From IMG/VR virus record IMGVR_UViG_3300011253_000424, positions 1-31,129 of that record: DNA of 31,129 nucleotides. The stretch is one strand, 5' to 3'. Shown here in pieces: positions 6,521 to 13,698 of this stretch. The translations under genes were made by a program, and so were the position numbers. Below the pieces are notes generated by a model. The model was given only the letters and a program-made list of their open reading frames with translations, was not told where the DNA came from and made no database searches. The DNA comes from a virus. Position 1 is the stretch's first letter, and the number at the start of each line of letters is the position of its first letter.

Positions 6521-7336
6521 ATGACACAGTTAATTGATCCAACGAAATTTACAAATGCAGTAAGCAAATTAAGAACATTCTTTATGGACAAAGGTTTTGA
6601 AGAAGTTCATACACAAAACAGACTTAGCATTTTAGCAGCATGTGAAGACCCATTTAATGTTGCCACCTATAAATACGAAGGCCGTGTATGGCCATTGCCA
6701 CAGACAGGTCAGATGTGGTTAGAGCATGAATTGCTTACCAAGCCTTCTTCGAAAGGCTTTTTTTGTGTCTCAACTTCCTATAGACAAGAACCTAATGCTA
6801 TTCCGGGCAGACACGATACAATCTTTCCAATGTTTGAATTTGAAATGCCGGGTGATATTAATGACCTTGAAGCAATGGAACACGAACTGTGCGAGTATAT
6901 GGGATTTGGTGATATCACTGGTAAGACCTATGCTGAGTGGCAGAAAGAATATAATGTAGATGGTGAACTAGAAGACGAACACGAAAAGAAAATGTATCAA
7001 GAATACGGTTCTACAATGATCAAAGACTTCCCTGAGTTTACCTCACCGTTCTGGAACATGTCCAGATACGAAGATGGTGTAACATCCAAAAAGATTGACG
7101 TGATCTTAGGTGGTATGGAAACTATTGGTTCAGCAGAACGTTCTACAAATGTTAAACAGATGAGAGATACATTCCATACAATTGCAAATGGTGAGTATGC
7201 TAACTTACTGTTTGATTTGTTTGGTAGAGGACGTGTTGAAAAAGAATTGGAAGAGTTTCTAAAGTATGACTTCTTCCCTAGAGTTGGTGGTGGTATTGGC
7301 ATGACTCGTATGATTGCTGCACTCGACAAACTCTAA
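6521..7336 (+). CDS. Class II asparaginyl-tRNA synthetase-like catalytic core (possible AsnA/AS-AR-type asparagine synthetase)
   Basis: 271 residues: a complete class II aminoacyl-tRNA synthetase core and nothing else. Visible are a motif-1-like helix (about 18-30), an LPQTGQ amino-acid/tRNA-CCA pocket loop (59-64), motif 2 with YRQE (87-90) followed by a GRHDTIFPMFEFE strand, a GGMETIGSAERS segment (197-208) typical of the AsnRS/AspRS group, and motif 3 GGGIGMTRM (256-264) with the ATP-binding Arg. The N-terminal OB-fold anticodon-binding domain of AsnRS is absent. AsnRS cores lacking that domain are known in archaea as ammonia-dependent asparagine synthetases (AS-AR), and GGGIG near the end also recalls AsnA. 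A tRNA gene with an Asn-type anticodon starts 10 nt after its stop, so either aminoacylation of that tRNA or free asparagine synthesis is possible. Confidence 0.8.
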   Translation: MTQLIDPTKFTNAVSKLRTFFMDKGFEEVHTQNRLSILAACEDPFNVATYKYEGRVWPLPQTGQMWLEHELLTKPSSKGFFCVSTSYRQEPNAIPGRHDTIFPMFEFEMPGDINDLEAMEHELCEYMGFGDITGKTYAEWQKEYNVDGELEDEHEKKMYQEYGSTMIKDFPEFTSPFWNMSRYEDGVTSKKIDVILGGMETIGSAERSTNVKQMRDTFHTIANGEYANLLFDLFGRGRVEKELEEFLKYDFFPRVGGGIGMTRMIAALDKL

Positions 7337-7345
7337 AAAGAACAA

Positions 7346-7431
7346 TCCGGGGTGGTGAAATAGGTAAACACGCACGACCGTTTATCGTGTGCTTAATAGG
7401 CTTGAAGGTTCGATTCCTTCTCCCGGAGCCA
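7346..7431 (+). tRNA. Aberrant tRNA, class II body, apparent anticodon GUU (Asn-like), encoded CCA
   Basis: A full cloverleaf can be drawn: acceptor TCCGGGG/TCCCGGA (last pair G-U), D-stem GTG/CAC, anticodon stem CACGA/TCGTG, T-arm GAAGG-TTCGATT-CCTTC, G73 and encoded CCA. The variable region is 14 nt with a short GCT/GGC arm, and the D-loop reads like tRNA-Leu, yet T1-A72 and G73 are as in bacterial tRNA-Asn. The anticodon loop CCGTTTA puts GTT at 34-36, but position 33 is C and 37 is T, both against near-universal rules. It lies 10 nt after the synthetase-like gene and is probably cotranscribed with it. That it is a tRNA is firm; its identity and decoding ability are doubtful. Confidence 0.85.
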
Positions 7432-7434
7432 AAT

Positions 7435-7468
7435 AAAAAAGGGGAGTTTTTTGCTCCCCTTTCTTTTT
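7435..7468. terminator. Bidirectional terminator between convergent blocks
   Basis: A run of A, GGGGAG, a T-rich loop, CTCCCC and TTTCTTTTT. It works in both directions: for the synthetase/tRNA unit from the left and for the fibre genes from the right. Confidence 0.8.
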
Positions 7469-7474
7469 ACTTTT

Positions 7475-7813
7475 TTATACCCATACTCTATATGGTGTAG
7501 CAGGATTAACACCATATGCAGTATCAAGTGCTTCAGCATCTACTCTTCTTGCATCACCAACAATGCGAAGATTAACATGCCAGCCTGATTCAGCAGCCGT
7601 TTCAGGATATTCATTACCCTCAGAATCAGTAAGAGTAGCACCTGTTGGTTTGTAAATAGTGCCTATGATATCAAACGCATGACTTTCTGAATGCATAACC
7701 AAATATGCATCACCATCACTTGGCTGATAAAAGAAAGGTGCCAATGCAGTATTCATAGCAGCTTCATTTGTAAATTTAAAGTTAAAATCAGTTTTGATTA
7801 CTTCTTCTGACAT
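7475..7813 (-). CDS. Hypothetical protein downstream of tail-fibre gene
   Basis: 112 residues, mixed alpha/beta, no signal peptide or membrane helix. It begins with an acidic N-terminus (MSEEVIKTDFNFKF) and contains YLVMHSESHAFDIIGTIYKPTG and a final LDTAYGVNPATPYRVWV. It is the last gene of the fibre block, 31 nt after the fibre stop; small genes in this position often encode fibre-associated or fibre-assembly proteins, but I recognise no such family here. A ribosome site (AGGAG) lies about 11 nt upstream. Confidence 0.6.
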   Translation of the reverse strand: MSEEVIKTDFNFKFTNEAAMNTALAPFFYQPSDGDAYLVMHSESHAFDIIGTIYKPTGATLTDSEGNEYPETAAESGWHVNLRIVGDARRVDAEALDTAYGVNPATPYRVWV

Positions 7814-7844
7814 TAGCTGGTCAGCTCCTGTAGTTGTGCATTAG

Positions 7845-9662
7845 TTAGCTAGTCGCAGTTACCAAACCAGCATCACCAATATCCGCATCATATTGTACAA
7901 ACTGACGGATTGTTCCCATGAAGTCCGTAGCAATTTGCAAGTCGGACGCAGACAAATCTGGAAGTGCTGTTGGTGTTGCATTCTCAGTTAGTGCTGTTCC
8001 GTCTACAGCAGCGTTTGTAAACGTCGAGCCATGACGGGAGGCAATGTTAAACGAAACAAGAGTCCCCGCTGCAAGAACATTCGACCCAGTATTAACCAAA
8101 TCATAGACGTTGCTCTCAACCTGCTGGAATGAAATCCGACCAGAGCCGTAAGTAGAATGAGTATCGTAGTTAACACGGATTAAATTATTATTGTCTTTTT
8201 TCCAAATCCACAATTGATGCTGTAGAGATTGGTCCTCGTCAGCAAAAGTCATCCGGCCATCCATCTGGATCGAGACGGCAGAGTTATTCCAACCAAATGC
8301 TGCTGGAGGGACTACTAATGTTTGTGCTGCTCTTGTTGCAGTAGCGCCTGAAGTGGGAATGTGGGAAGATGCAGTTGGATTTTCTTCTAGTTGAGCACCC
8401 CACAGGAACACGCCAGAACTACCATCTCCGGTATAAGACTGACTAGCTCCATCAAAAATACCAATTAAGATTCTATCAGTAGTCCCAGCAGCAGCAGTCA
8501 CCCTGCAACGATACCAACCATTTCCAAAATTTTCTATTGATGAGGTAACTGTTCCACTCTCTGCTGCAACAGAACCTGACGATAAATCAAACCGAGCAAA
8601 ATTGCCGGTAACAGAACTGTTCCCAATCTCCATCGCTATCATACTGCGCTCAGCCGCCTTGGCAAATATCGAGTAAGTGTAGGTGTTTGTGTCTGTAAGA
8701 GTGGCAACGAAGTCAACTCTATGAGTTCCGCTGGCTGAGCTTTCAACACCCTTGCTTGCTGTCTGACTACCATCTGGAGCCACAGTCCCTGATACATTTT
8801 CTGATATCGTTGCCCGGACAGGTGACCAGTTGCTGTCAGGGATAGAGTCTGTGATCAAGTTGGTCCTTGCTTCAGACTCAATAAGCAGCCCCTCGTTGAC
8901 CCAAGCACTACCACTGTAAACATGATGACCAACCCGAGGCAAATACTTAGCGGCACCATTGGTTGGCACGTAGTACTCAAATCCTGTTGCAGCACCAGGG
9001 ACTTGACCCATACCGCCGAGGTCCGAGCGGAAGAGATGTGCGCCAAAAGCCTCGACAGTAAAACTATCATTCGTGCCATTAAGTATGCGAGGGAAGCGAG
9101 TGGTTGCAGAAGGGGTTTGTGTGATTACAAATCGCTGCCACTCAGTTGTAACAGTTACAGATTGATATTGTCCTGCATCAATGTTTCCTAAATTAACAGA
9201 TTGTGTACCAGAAGAAACACGCAAATATACACTATATTGAACTGCTGTTGAAGTAGATAGCCCAGCAGTAGTAAGTTGGACGTTATCATTATTTCCAGCA
9301 AGAGTGATTTGATATGCGTCAGTTTGACCCGTAGGAGAAGTAGCTCCTGCTGTAACTGTTGTCCCACTGGATGCAGTCCACTGCGAGAAGTCCTCCGAAT
9401 ACGTCACCAAATTGTGCGGAGCCCAGACGATGTTGCCCGAGGAGTTGACCATAGTGGAGTTACTGGTAGTGCTGTAAGTCAGCTTTGGGCTTGCTGCCGT
9501 AAAAGCATCAGCAAATAAGACAGGACCAACATCAGTAGCATACTTATTATCATCAAAGTCTAATGCTAGTCTAGGAAGTAGTCCACCTTCGCTGTATGGT
9601 CCTCTAACCAGACCATCAATGGAAGATAAACTTGACGTAACGGCTAAACCTAATGATAACAT
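7845..9662 (-). CDS. Tail fibre/spike protein with repeated carbohydrate-binding-like domains
   Basis: 605 residues. After an N-terminal segment (1-80) that probably docks on the spike base come at least two beta-sandwich domains of the kind found in phage head/tail spikes: one starting at NLVTYSEDFSQWT (about 83) and one at RTNLITDSIPDSNW (about 268) running to GIFDGASQSYTGDGSSG and GAQLEENPTASSHIPTSG. A third LamG-like region follows (about 450-590). Such modules bind surface sugars. The gene is visibly richer in G and C than its neighbours and its antisense strand has long open frames, hinting at recent acquisition. It should determine host recognition. Confidence 0.75.
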   Translation of the reverse strand: MLSLGLAVTSSLSSIDGLVRGPYSEGGLLPRLALDFDDNKYATDVGPVLFADAFTAASPKLTYSTTSNSTMVNSSGNIVWAPHNLVTYSEDFSQWTASSGTTVTAGATSPTGQTDAYQITLAGNNDNVQLTTAGLSTSTAVQYSVYLRVSSGTQSVNLGNIDAGQYQSVTVTTEWQRFVITQTPSATTRFPRILNGTNDSFTVEAFGAHLFRSDLGGMGQVPGAATGFEYYVPTNGAAKYLPRVGHHVYSGSAWVNEGLLIESEARTNLITDSIPDSNWSPVRATISENVSGTVAPDGSQTASKGVESSASGTHRVDFVATLTDTNTYTYSIFAKAAERSMIAMEIGNSSVTGNFARFDLSSGSVAAESGTVTSSIENFGNGWYRCRVTAAAGTTDRILIGIFDGASQSYTGDGSSGVFLWGAQLEENPTASSHIPTSGATATRAAQTLVVPPAAFGWNNSAVSIQMDGRMTFADEDQSLQHQLWIWKKDNNNLIRVNYDTHSTYGSGRISFQQVESNVYDLVNTGSNVLAAGTLVSFNIASRHGSTFTNAAVDGTALTENATPTALPDLSASDLQIATDFMGTIRQFVQYDADIGDAGLVTATS

Positions 9663-9665
9663 TTT

Positions 9666-9929
9666 TTACAGTAACCCAATAAGATTCGTTGCAGTTGTTC
9701 CAGTAGAGAAAATTCTTTTAGCTCTAATTGGTAAAATAGAACCTGCAATAACACCATTAAAAGTAACAGTACTACCATCAACAGTGGTAAGTTTGATATT
9801 ACCAGAACCACCAACATAAATTGATCTTGTAGATTTTGTTAAGTCGGTGCTATCGCTTCCTGTGATTGCAAATGCATCTTCAGCAGGTGACTCTAGGTGA
9901 GTCCTAAATTTATCGTATATATCTCCCAA
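9666..9929 (-). CDS. Spike base protein (RCAP_Rcc01079-like family)
   Basis: 87 residues that match the small family found in Rhodobacter gene transfer agents and alphaproteobacterial phages: an N-terminal helix with HLESPAEDAFAITGSD, then STRSIYVGGSGNIKLTT.DGSTVTF, an AGSILPIRAKRI strand and a final TGTTATNLIGLL. The family forms the base to which host-binding spikes attach. AGGAG lies 7 nt before the ATG, a late promoter is upstream, and the fibre gene follows after 3 nt, so base and fibre are made together. Confidence 0.85.
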   Translation of the reverse strand: MGDIYDKFRTHLESPAEDAFAITGSDSTDLTKSTRSIYVGGSGNIKLTTVDGSTVTFNGVIAGSILPIRAKRIFSTGTTATNLIGLL

Positions 9930-9961
9930 TGGTATTCTCCTAGGGTTAAATTAGATATTAT

Positions 9962-9969
9962 TATTTATA
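9962..9969 (-). promoter_or_regulatory. T4-type late promoter (TATAAATA) for spike genes
   Basis: An exact TATAAATA on the - strand, 32 nt upstream of the spike-base ATG (9929), in a non-coding gap. It should serve the structural unit 9929-7475 late in infection. Confidence 0.75.
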
Positions 9970-9992
9970 CATTTCACAAATACAGTTTTATA

Positions 9993-10022
9993 TAAAAAAA
10001 GAGAAGCTAACCATAGCTTCTC
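9993..10022 (-). terminator. Rho-independent terminator
   Basis: On the - strand: GAGAAGCTA, loop TGGT, TAGCTTCTC (9-bp perfect stem), then seven T. It ends the unit containing the gene at 10057-10293. Confidence 0.9.
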
Positions 10023-10056
10023 ACGGAACTATTTTTGGCGTTCAACCCAATATTAT

Positions 10057-10293
10057 TTAGATAATGTACCCAGGCTTGTTTGTGTCAATCAACAGAGAGT
10101 CGTCTTTTATAGGAGTTGGAGCAGTGTTGATATCAACTGACTTTTCAATCTGCTCATACATCTGATAGGTGAGACTAGACAACTGGTGCTTGTCATGGCT
10201 GGACATTTCAAGGCTAGCAATCATTACATCAATCACATCAAGTTGTGTATTAATCATTTCAAGTATGTTAACGTTATTGTTTTTAGTAATCAT
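10057..10293 (-). CDS. Small hypothetical protein
   Basis: 78 residues from the ATG at 10293 (a TTG at 10314 would add seven residues but has no ribosome site). Mostly helical, with alternating hydrophobic and polar residues (ILEMINTQLDVIDVMIASLEM) in the first half and a Pro-rich, disordered C-terminal tail ending PGYII. No family recognised. It stands alone between a terminator-promoter module (10326-10363) and its own terminator. Confidence 0.6.
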   Translation of the reverse strand: MITKNNNVNILEMINTQLDVIDVMIASLEMSSHDKHQLSSLTYQMYEQIEKSVDINTAPTPIKDDSLLIDTNKPGYII

Positions 10294-10325
10294 GATATGA
10301 ACCTTTCTGATCAACTTACATACTT

Positions 10326-10354
10326 AATATACTCATAAAAAAAGGGCCCGTCAA
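10326..10354 (-). promoter_or_regulatory. Host-type promoter embedded in a terminator (TTGACG-17-TATATT)
   Basis: On the - strand TTGACG (10354-10349), a 17 nt spacer containing the T-run of the terminator, and TATATT (10331-10326). The -35 hexamer sits in the loop of the hairpin that ends the upstream transcript. It drives the single gene 10293-10057. The same layout recurs at 19403-19436. Confidence 0.65.
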
Positions 10355-10363
10355 GACCCCTTT
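10340..10363 (-). terminator. Rho-independent terminator whose loop holds a -35 box
   Basis: On the - strand AAAGGG, a loop region with TTGACG, CCCTTT and a further T-run. It starts 2 nt after the stop of the small open frame at 10366 and ends the BMP-protein transcript. Confidence 0.75.
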
Positions 10364-10365
10364 CT

Positions 10366-10548
10366 TTACTTTTTACCAACTATTTTACAATCTACCATAA
10401 AGACCTGATATGTATCATCTGGTCCAGCAGAATCTCTTAATCTAGCGTATTTATTCATTGCTTCATAATAAGGAAGTCTAGTGGACACCGTAGTCGGAGG
10501 TGCCCACCAGTCTTTGTCATCATAATGAATGACTACATAGAGATTGAT
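10366..10548 (-). CDS. Hypothetical 60-residue protein lacking a standard start codon
   Basis: A coding-like frame of 61 codons, from the codon overlapping the BMP stop to TAA at 10366. The protein reads (I/M)NLYVVIHYDDKDWWAPP, then a helix (LPYYEAMNKYARLRD) and a beta strand (TYQVFMVDCKIVGKK), with natural composition. No ATG, GTG or TTG lies upstream in frame before a stop. The junction is TAATC, exactly where this genome often has the coupled TAATG, so the start is either ATC or a mutated or miscalled ATG. The terminator begins 2 nt after its stop, as expected for a real last gene. Function unknown. Confidence 0.5.
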   Translation of the reverse strand: MNLYVVIHYDDKDWWAPPTTVSTRLPYYEAMNKYARLRDSAGPDDTYQVFMVDCKIVGKK

Positions 10549-11651
10549 TAGTTCGGAAGAGATGCTTCAATACCTTGAATGTACCAGTCCATAGAAAGCA
10601 GGGTTGGCCAATCATCCAAGTTTGCTGCACCAGCAGCACACTCATCAGGAACAGAACCATCTTGCTTCAGCAGACCTTCACATGGAAATGCATGACGGTC
10701 ACCATTTGCTAGCGCTTGCTCAAGCATAAGTGCTTCAGTAACAAGTGTCTGACCCATAGCATCTACATTGTAACTTTCTAGAGCAACCATGCCTACTTCA
10801 CCACCTTGACCATCTTTGGTGAAACCCCACCAAGTATCACCACCAGTCCATGTGCCGTCCATTACCTGACCTACACGGTCAACATAGTAAGTATCCCAAT
10901 CATCTACAATAGAAACGAGATGCGCATTAGGACCAAAGGCAGACATATTAGATGCCTGACCAAATGCATAGACACCAGCATTCTCTGCTACTTGTACAGG
11001 TGCAGGAGAGTCAGTGTGCTGTACAATAATATCAGCACCTTCATCAATCAGTGCCTGTGCTGCACCAGCTTCCTTAGCAGGATCAAACCATGTATACAAC
11101 CAAATAATATCTACTTCAATATCAGGGTTATGTTTCTGTGCTTCCAACATGAATGCGTTAATACCACGCACTACTTCTGGAATAGGGAATGATGCAATAT
11201 AACCGACTTTATTAGTCTTAGTCATATTAGCAGCAATCATACCTTGGACTACACGACCTTCATAGAAGCGTGCAGAGAACGTAGACATATTGTCAGTGTC
11301 ACGAACATAACCAGTTGCGTGTTCAAATGCTACTTCTGGATAGTTGGCAGCAACTTCGTTAGTTGCATCCATATAACCAAAAGAGGTTGTAAAGATAATA
11401 TCATGACCAGTTTCGGCAAGCTGAGTGATTGCCTCTACTGCTTCTGGACCTTCTGGAACCATTTCTAGATAGGTAGTAGATACGTCAGGACCATAGGCTT
11501 CTTCTACAGCAAGACGACCAACATCATGTCGGTATGTCCAGCCAAGATCACCAATTGGACCTACATAAATGAAACCTACTTTGGTTTCAGCAAATGCAGC
11601 AGTAGCAGTTGCAATAGTGAGTGCTAGGGATGCTAGAATATTCTTAAGCAT
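10548..11651 (-). CDS. BMP-family periplasmic substrate-binding protein (nucleoside/purine type)
   Basis: 367 residues. Signal peptide about 1-21 (AAFAETK; no lipobox Cys). The mature protein is a type 1 periplasmic binding fold of the BMP/Med/PnrA family: KVGFIYVGPIGDLGWTYRHDVGR at the start, GHDIIFTTSFGYMDA, KVGYIASFPIPEVVRGINAF, and ADIIVQHTDSPAP with YAFGQASNM. Family members bind purine nucleosides or related ligands for an ABC importer. No permease or ATPase lies nearby, so it would have to feed a host transporter. It lies downstream of PiT-PstS but behind a terminator, so it is expressed separately. Phage copies of PstS are well known; a phage BMP protein is unusual to me. Confidence 0.85.
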   Translation of the reverse strand: MLKNILASLALTIATATAAFAETKVGFIYVGPIGDLGWTYRHDVGRLAVEEAYGPDVSTTYLEMVPEGPEAVEAITQLAETGHDIIFTTSFGYMDATNEVAANYPEVAFEHATGYVRDTDNMSTFSARFYEGRVVQGMIAANMTKTNKVGYIASFPIPEVVRGINAFMLEAQKHNPDIEVDIIWLYTWFDPAKEAGAAQALIDEGADIIVQHTDSPAPVQVAENAGVYAFGQASNMSAFGPNAHLVSIVDDWDTYYVDRVGQVMDGTWTGGDTWWGFTKDGQGGEVGMVALESYNVDAMGQTLVTEALMLEQALANGDRHAFPCEGLLKQDGSVPDECAAGAANLDDWPTLLSMDWYIQGIEASLPN

Positions 11652-11678
11652 GGTTTGCAGTTTCCTTGTTTTATATTT

Positions 11679-11710
11679 AAAAAAGAAAAGGGAGCCGAAG
11701 CTCCCCTTTC
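11679..11710 (-). terminator. Rho-independent terminator after pstS
   Basis: On the - strand GGGAGC-TTCG-GCTCCC followed by TTTTCTTTTTT. A perfect 6-bp stem with a stable tetraloop 11-42 nt after the pstS stop; it separates the phosphate genes from the BMP gene. A TATAAAAC further downstream is a possible weak late promoter for the BMP gene. Confidence 0.85.
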
Positions 11711-11720
11711 CGGTTATCCC

Positions 11721-12710
11721 TTAGAGGGATTCGAGCGCCTCATACATAGCGTCTTGGTCATCATCCCCACCGGGAATCAAACCTTCACCTACGAGAGAAC
11801 CATCAGGACCAGCCATAAGTACAAACTCTTCAGCGTACTCTGCCAGACCTTCAATTACTCCAATGTGATTATTCTTCACATAAAAGTAAAGAGAACGAGA
11901 GATTGGGTAATCGCCAGAGGCAATATTTTCAAACTCAGGTTCTACATCATTAATCACAGCACCTTTAATAAGGTCTGCGTTGTTCTGCAAAAAGGAGAAG
12001 CCGAAAATACCTACAGCCTGTGCATCTTGTGTAAGTTGCCCAATAATCAGATTATCATTTTCACCAGATTCAACGTATACACCATCAGCACGAACTTTTG
12101 CTGCCTTATATACGCTCTTAGAGCAACCAAGATGCTTCAGACCATCCTGTACTACCAGTTCCATGTATGCGTCACGGGTACCAGACGAAGATGGTGGTCC
12201 CAGAAGCATAATATCAAAATCTGGAAGTGCTGGATTGATATCAGACCACTTAGTGTATGGATTAGCAGTCATAGAAGTACAGTCCGCATTAGGAATTTCT
12301 TCAACAGTTGCCAAAGCCAACTCTTCAATGGTAAACGCAAGGTCTACACCATCAATAGAGTTAGAGATTACAATTCCGTCGTAGCCAATCATGAATTCAG
12401 TAAACTCTACACTGTTAGATGTGCAGGTTTCTGCTTCAGAGGATTTCATTGCACGGGATGCATTAGTAACGTCAGGTGTGGAAAGACCAGTACCCTGACA
12501 GAACAACTTCATGCCACCACCAGAGCCAGTAGACTCAATAATTGGGGTGTTGAAGCCGGAAGCTTCCCCAAACGTTTCAGCAACTTTAGAAGCGAATGGG
12601 TAAACGGTAGATGAACCAACGATGTTAATAGTGTTGGCACGATCTGCGACTGCGGCGGACGTGGCGATTAAACTCACGAACATTGCAATCATTACGTTAA
12701 ATGCTCTCAT
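11721..12710 (-). CDS. pstS: Phosphate-binding protein PstS
   Basis: 329 residues with a signal peptide (about 1-22, ending AAVADR). The phosphate-site loops are present: VGSSTVYPF (31-39), ESTGSGGGMKLF (about 59-70) and LLGPPSSSGTRDAYME (about 169-184), in the order of the alphaproteobacterial form. It captures phosphate in the periplasm for PstCAB. The phage has no PstCAB here, so it must supply the host permease, as inferred for cyanophage PstS. It lies 21 nt after the PiT gene with AAGGAG before the ATG, and should be cotranscribed with it. Confidence 0.92.
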   Translation of the reverse strand: MRAFNVMIAMFVSLIATSAAVADRANTINIVGSSTVYPFASKVAETFGEASGFNTPIIESTGSGGGMKLFCQGTGLSTPDVTNASRAMKSSEAETCTSNSVEFTEFMIGYDGIVISNSIDGVDLAFTIEELALATVEEIPNADCTSMTANPYTKWSDINPALPDFDIMLLGPPSSSGTRDAYMELVVQDGLKHLGCSKSVYKAAKVRADGVYVESGENDNLIIGQLTQDAQAVGIFGFSFLQNNADLIKGAVINDVEPEFENIASGDYPISRSLYFYVKNNHIGVIEGLAEYAEEFVLMAGPDGSLVGEGLIPGGDDDQDAMYEALESL

Positions 12711-12731
12711 CTTTTTCTCCTTTAAAGAACA

Positions 12732-13682
12732 TTATTGTGGTTGTAACAGTGTGTGAATCATAATCACAATACCAACAGAAGCAGCAAGTCCAATCATCAT
12801 CTTAAAGAAGTCCTTGCCCACAAGTGGGAAGACTGAACGGAACTTACGTTTTTGAGTAAAGCTTGCGATTGCTAATTCACGACCTGTTAACAGACCAATG
12901 AATACCCAAGTGGTAGACATTGGAATATCGTTCCACTCCTTAAAGACCCAGAGAATCAAGAAGTAGAATAAGTCAATGATAGTTGCAGAACGCACATACC
13001 GGGTATTGTGTTTCTCCAATACGACGGTTTGAATACGTCCACCATTTTCTCTGAACATCCAGTAAAGACCAGATACAAAAATAACAGAGATTGCGAACAT
13101 CATTTCAATCGGGACTTGACGTGGCAGGAACACCGCAATGTTTGCCATGTCGTGGCTGAGCCATGTATACCACAAGAATCCTGTAGTTACCCACTGAGCA
13201 ACAATCCAATATTTTTTGTGTTCATCCTTTACAGGATTAGACTCATCCAAGAGTTTACTAATAATAAACCAGATACCATAGGCAGAAACAGCAGCAATAG
13301 CATATCCCATAATCGACTTGACCAACATCTTTTCCAATACAAAGGTTGAAGCAAATGCAGATAGGACAAGAAACGATGTAGATACAGGAACACCAAATCT
13401 AGTCAGCACAAGAAGTACTGCTGGAGCTAATGCATGATACCACTGAATTTCTTGGAAGGGAATTTTGTTAAGTCGGCCGTAGGAGATATCACCTCCATTT
13501 GTATACCAACCAAACCAAATTGTAAAGAGTAGGACTGCTGACGCTGCGGCCCACATAATCATACGGTTTGTTTTTTGATTTGAGGCAATCCATGTTCCGA
13601 GCGTCTGAACAGAATCGTTAGCGATTACAGAGTAGGATGCGAGTAGAAAACCTACAATCATCCAGATTGAAATATAGTCCAT
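12732..13682 (-). CDS. PiT-family inorganic phosphate transporter
   Basis: 316 residues with about eight or nine transmembrane helices. Both halves carry the inverted PiT repeat: ANDSVQTLGT (21-30) and SHDMAN (176-181) correspond to the G-x-N-D-x-A-N signature, and GVPVSTSF (97-104) and DIPMSTTW (252-259) to P-V-S-T-T. It is somewhat shorter than typical PiT proteins but not visibly truncated. Family members co-import phosphate with H+ or Na+. In contrast to PstS it works alone, so the phage provides both a binding protein for the host ABC system and a complete secondary carrier. AAGGA precedes the ATG. Confidence 0.8.
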   Translation of the reverse strand: MDYISIWMIVGFLLASYSVIANDSVQTLGTWIASNQKTNRMIMWAAASAVLLFTIWFGWYTNGGDISYGRLNKIPFQEIQWYHALAPAVLLVLTRFGVPVSTSFLVLSAFASTFVLEKMLVKSIMGYAIAAVSAYGIWFIISKLLDESNPVKDEHKKYWIVAQWVTTGFLWYTWLSHDMANIAVFLPRQVPIEMMFAISVIFVSGLYWMFRENGGRIQTVVLEKHNTRYVRSATIIDLFYFLILWVFKEWNDIPMSTTWVFIGLLTGRELAIASFTQKRKFRSVFPLVGKDFFKMMIGLAASVGIVIMIHTLLQPQ

Positions 13683-13698
13683 TTTTTAATTCCTTTTT

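Noticed and set aside
7378-7386. Reading the odd tRNA as an ochre suppressor (anticodon TTA)
   Set aside because: Placing T33 so that 34-36 is TTA destroys the anticodon stem; only the CACGA/TCGTG register pairs fully.
8922-9518. Plus-strand open frames within the fibre gene
   Set aside because: They are shadows of a G+C-rich coding strand; no ribosome sites or recognisable protein features.
11655-12614. A 319-codon plus-strand frame opposite pstS
   Set aside because: pstS motifs, signal peptide, ribosome site and terminator all support the minus strand; the plus frame reads as non-protein-like sequence.
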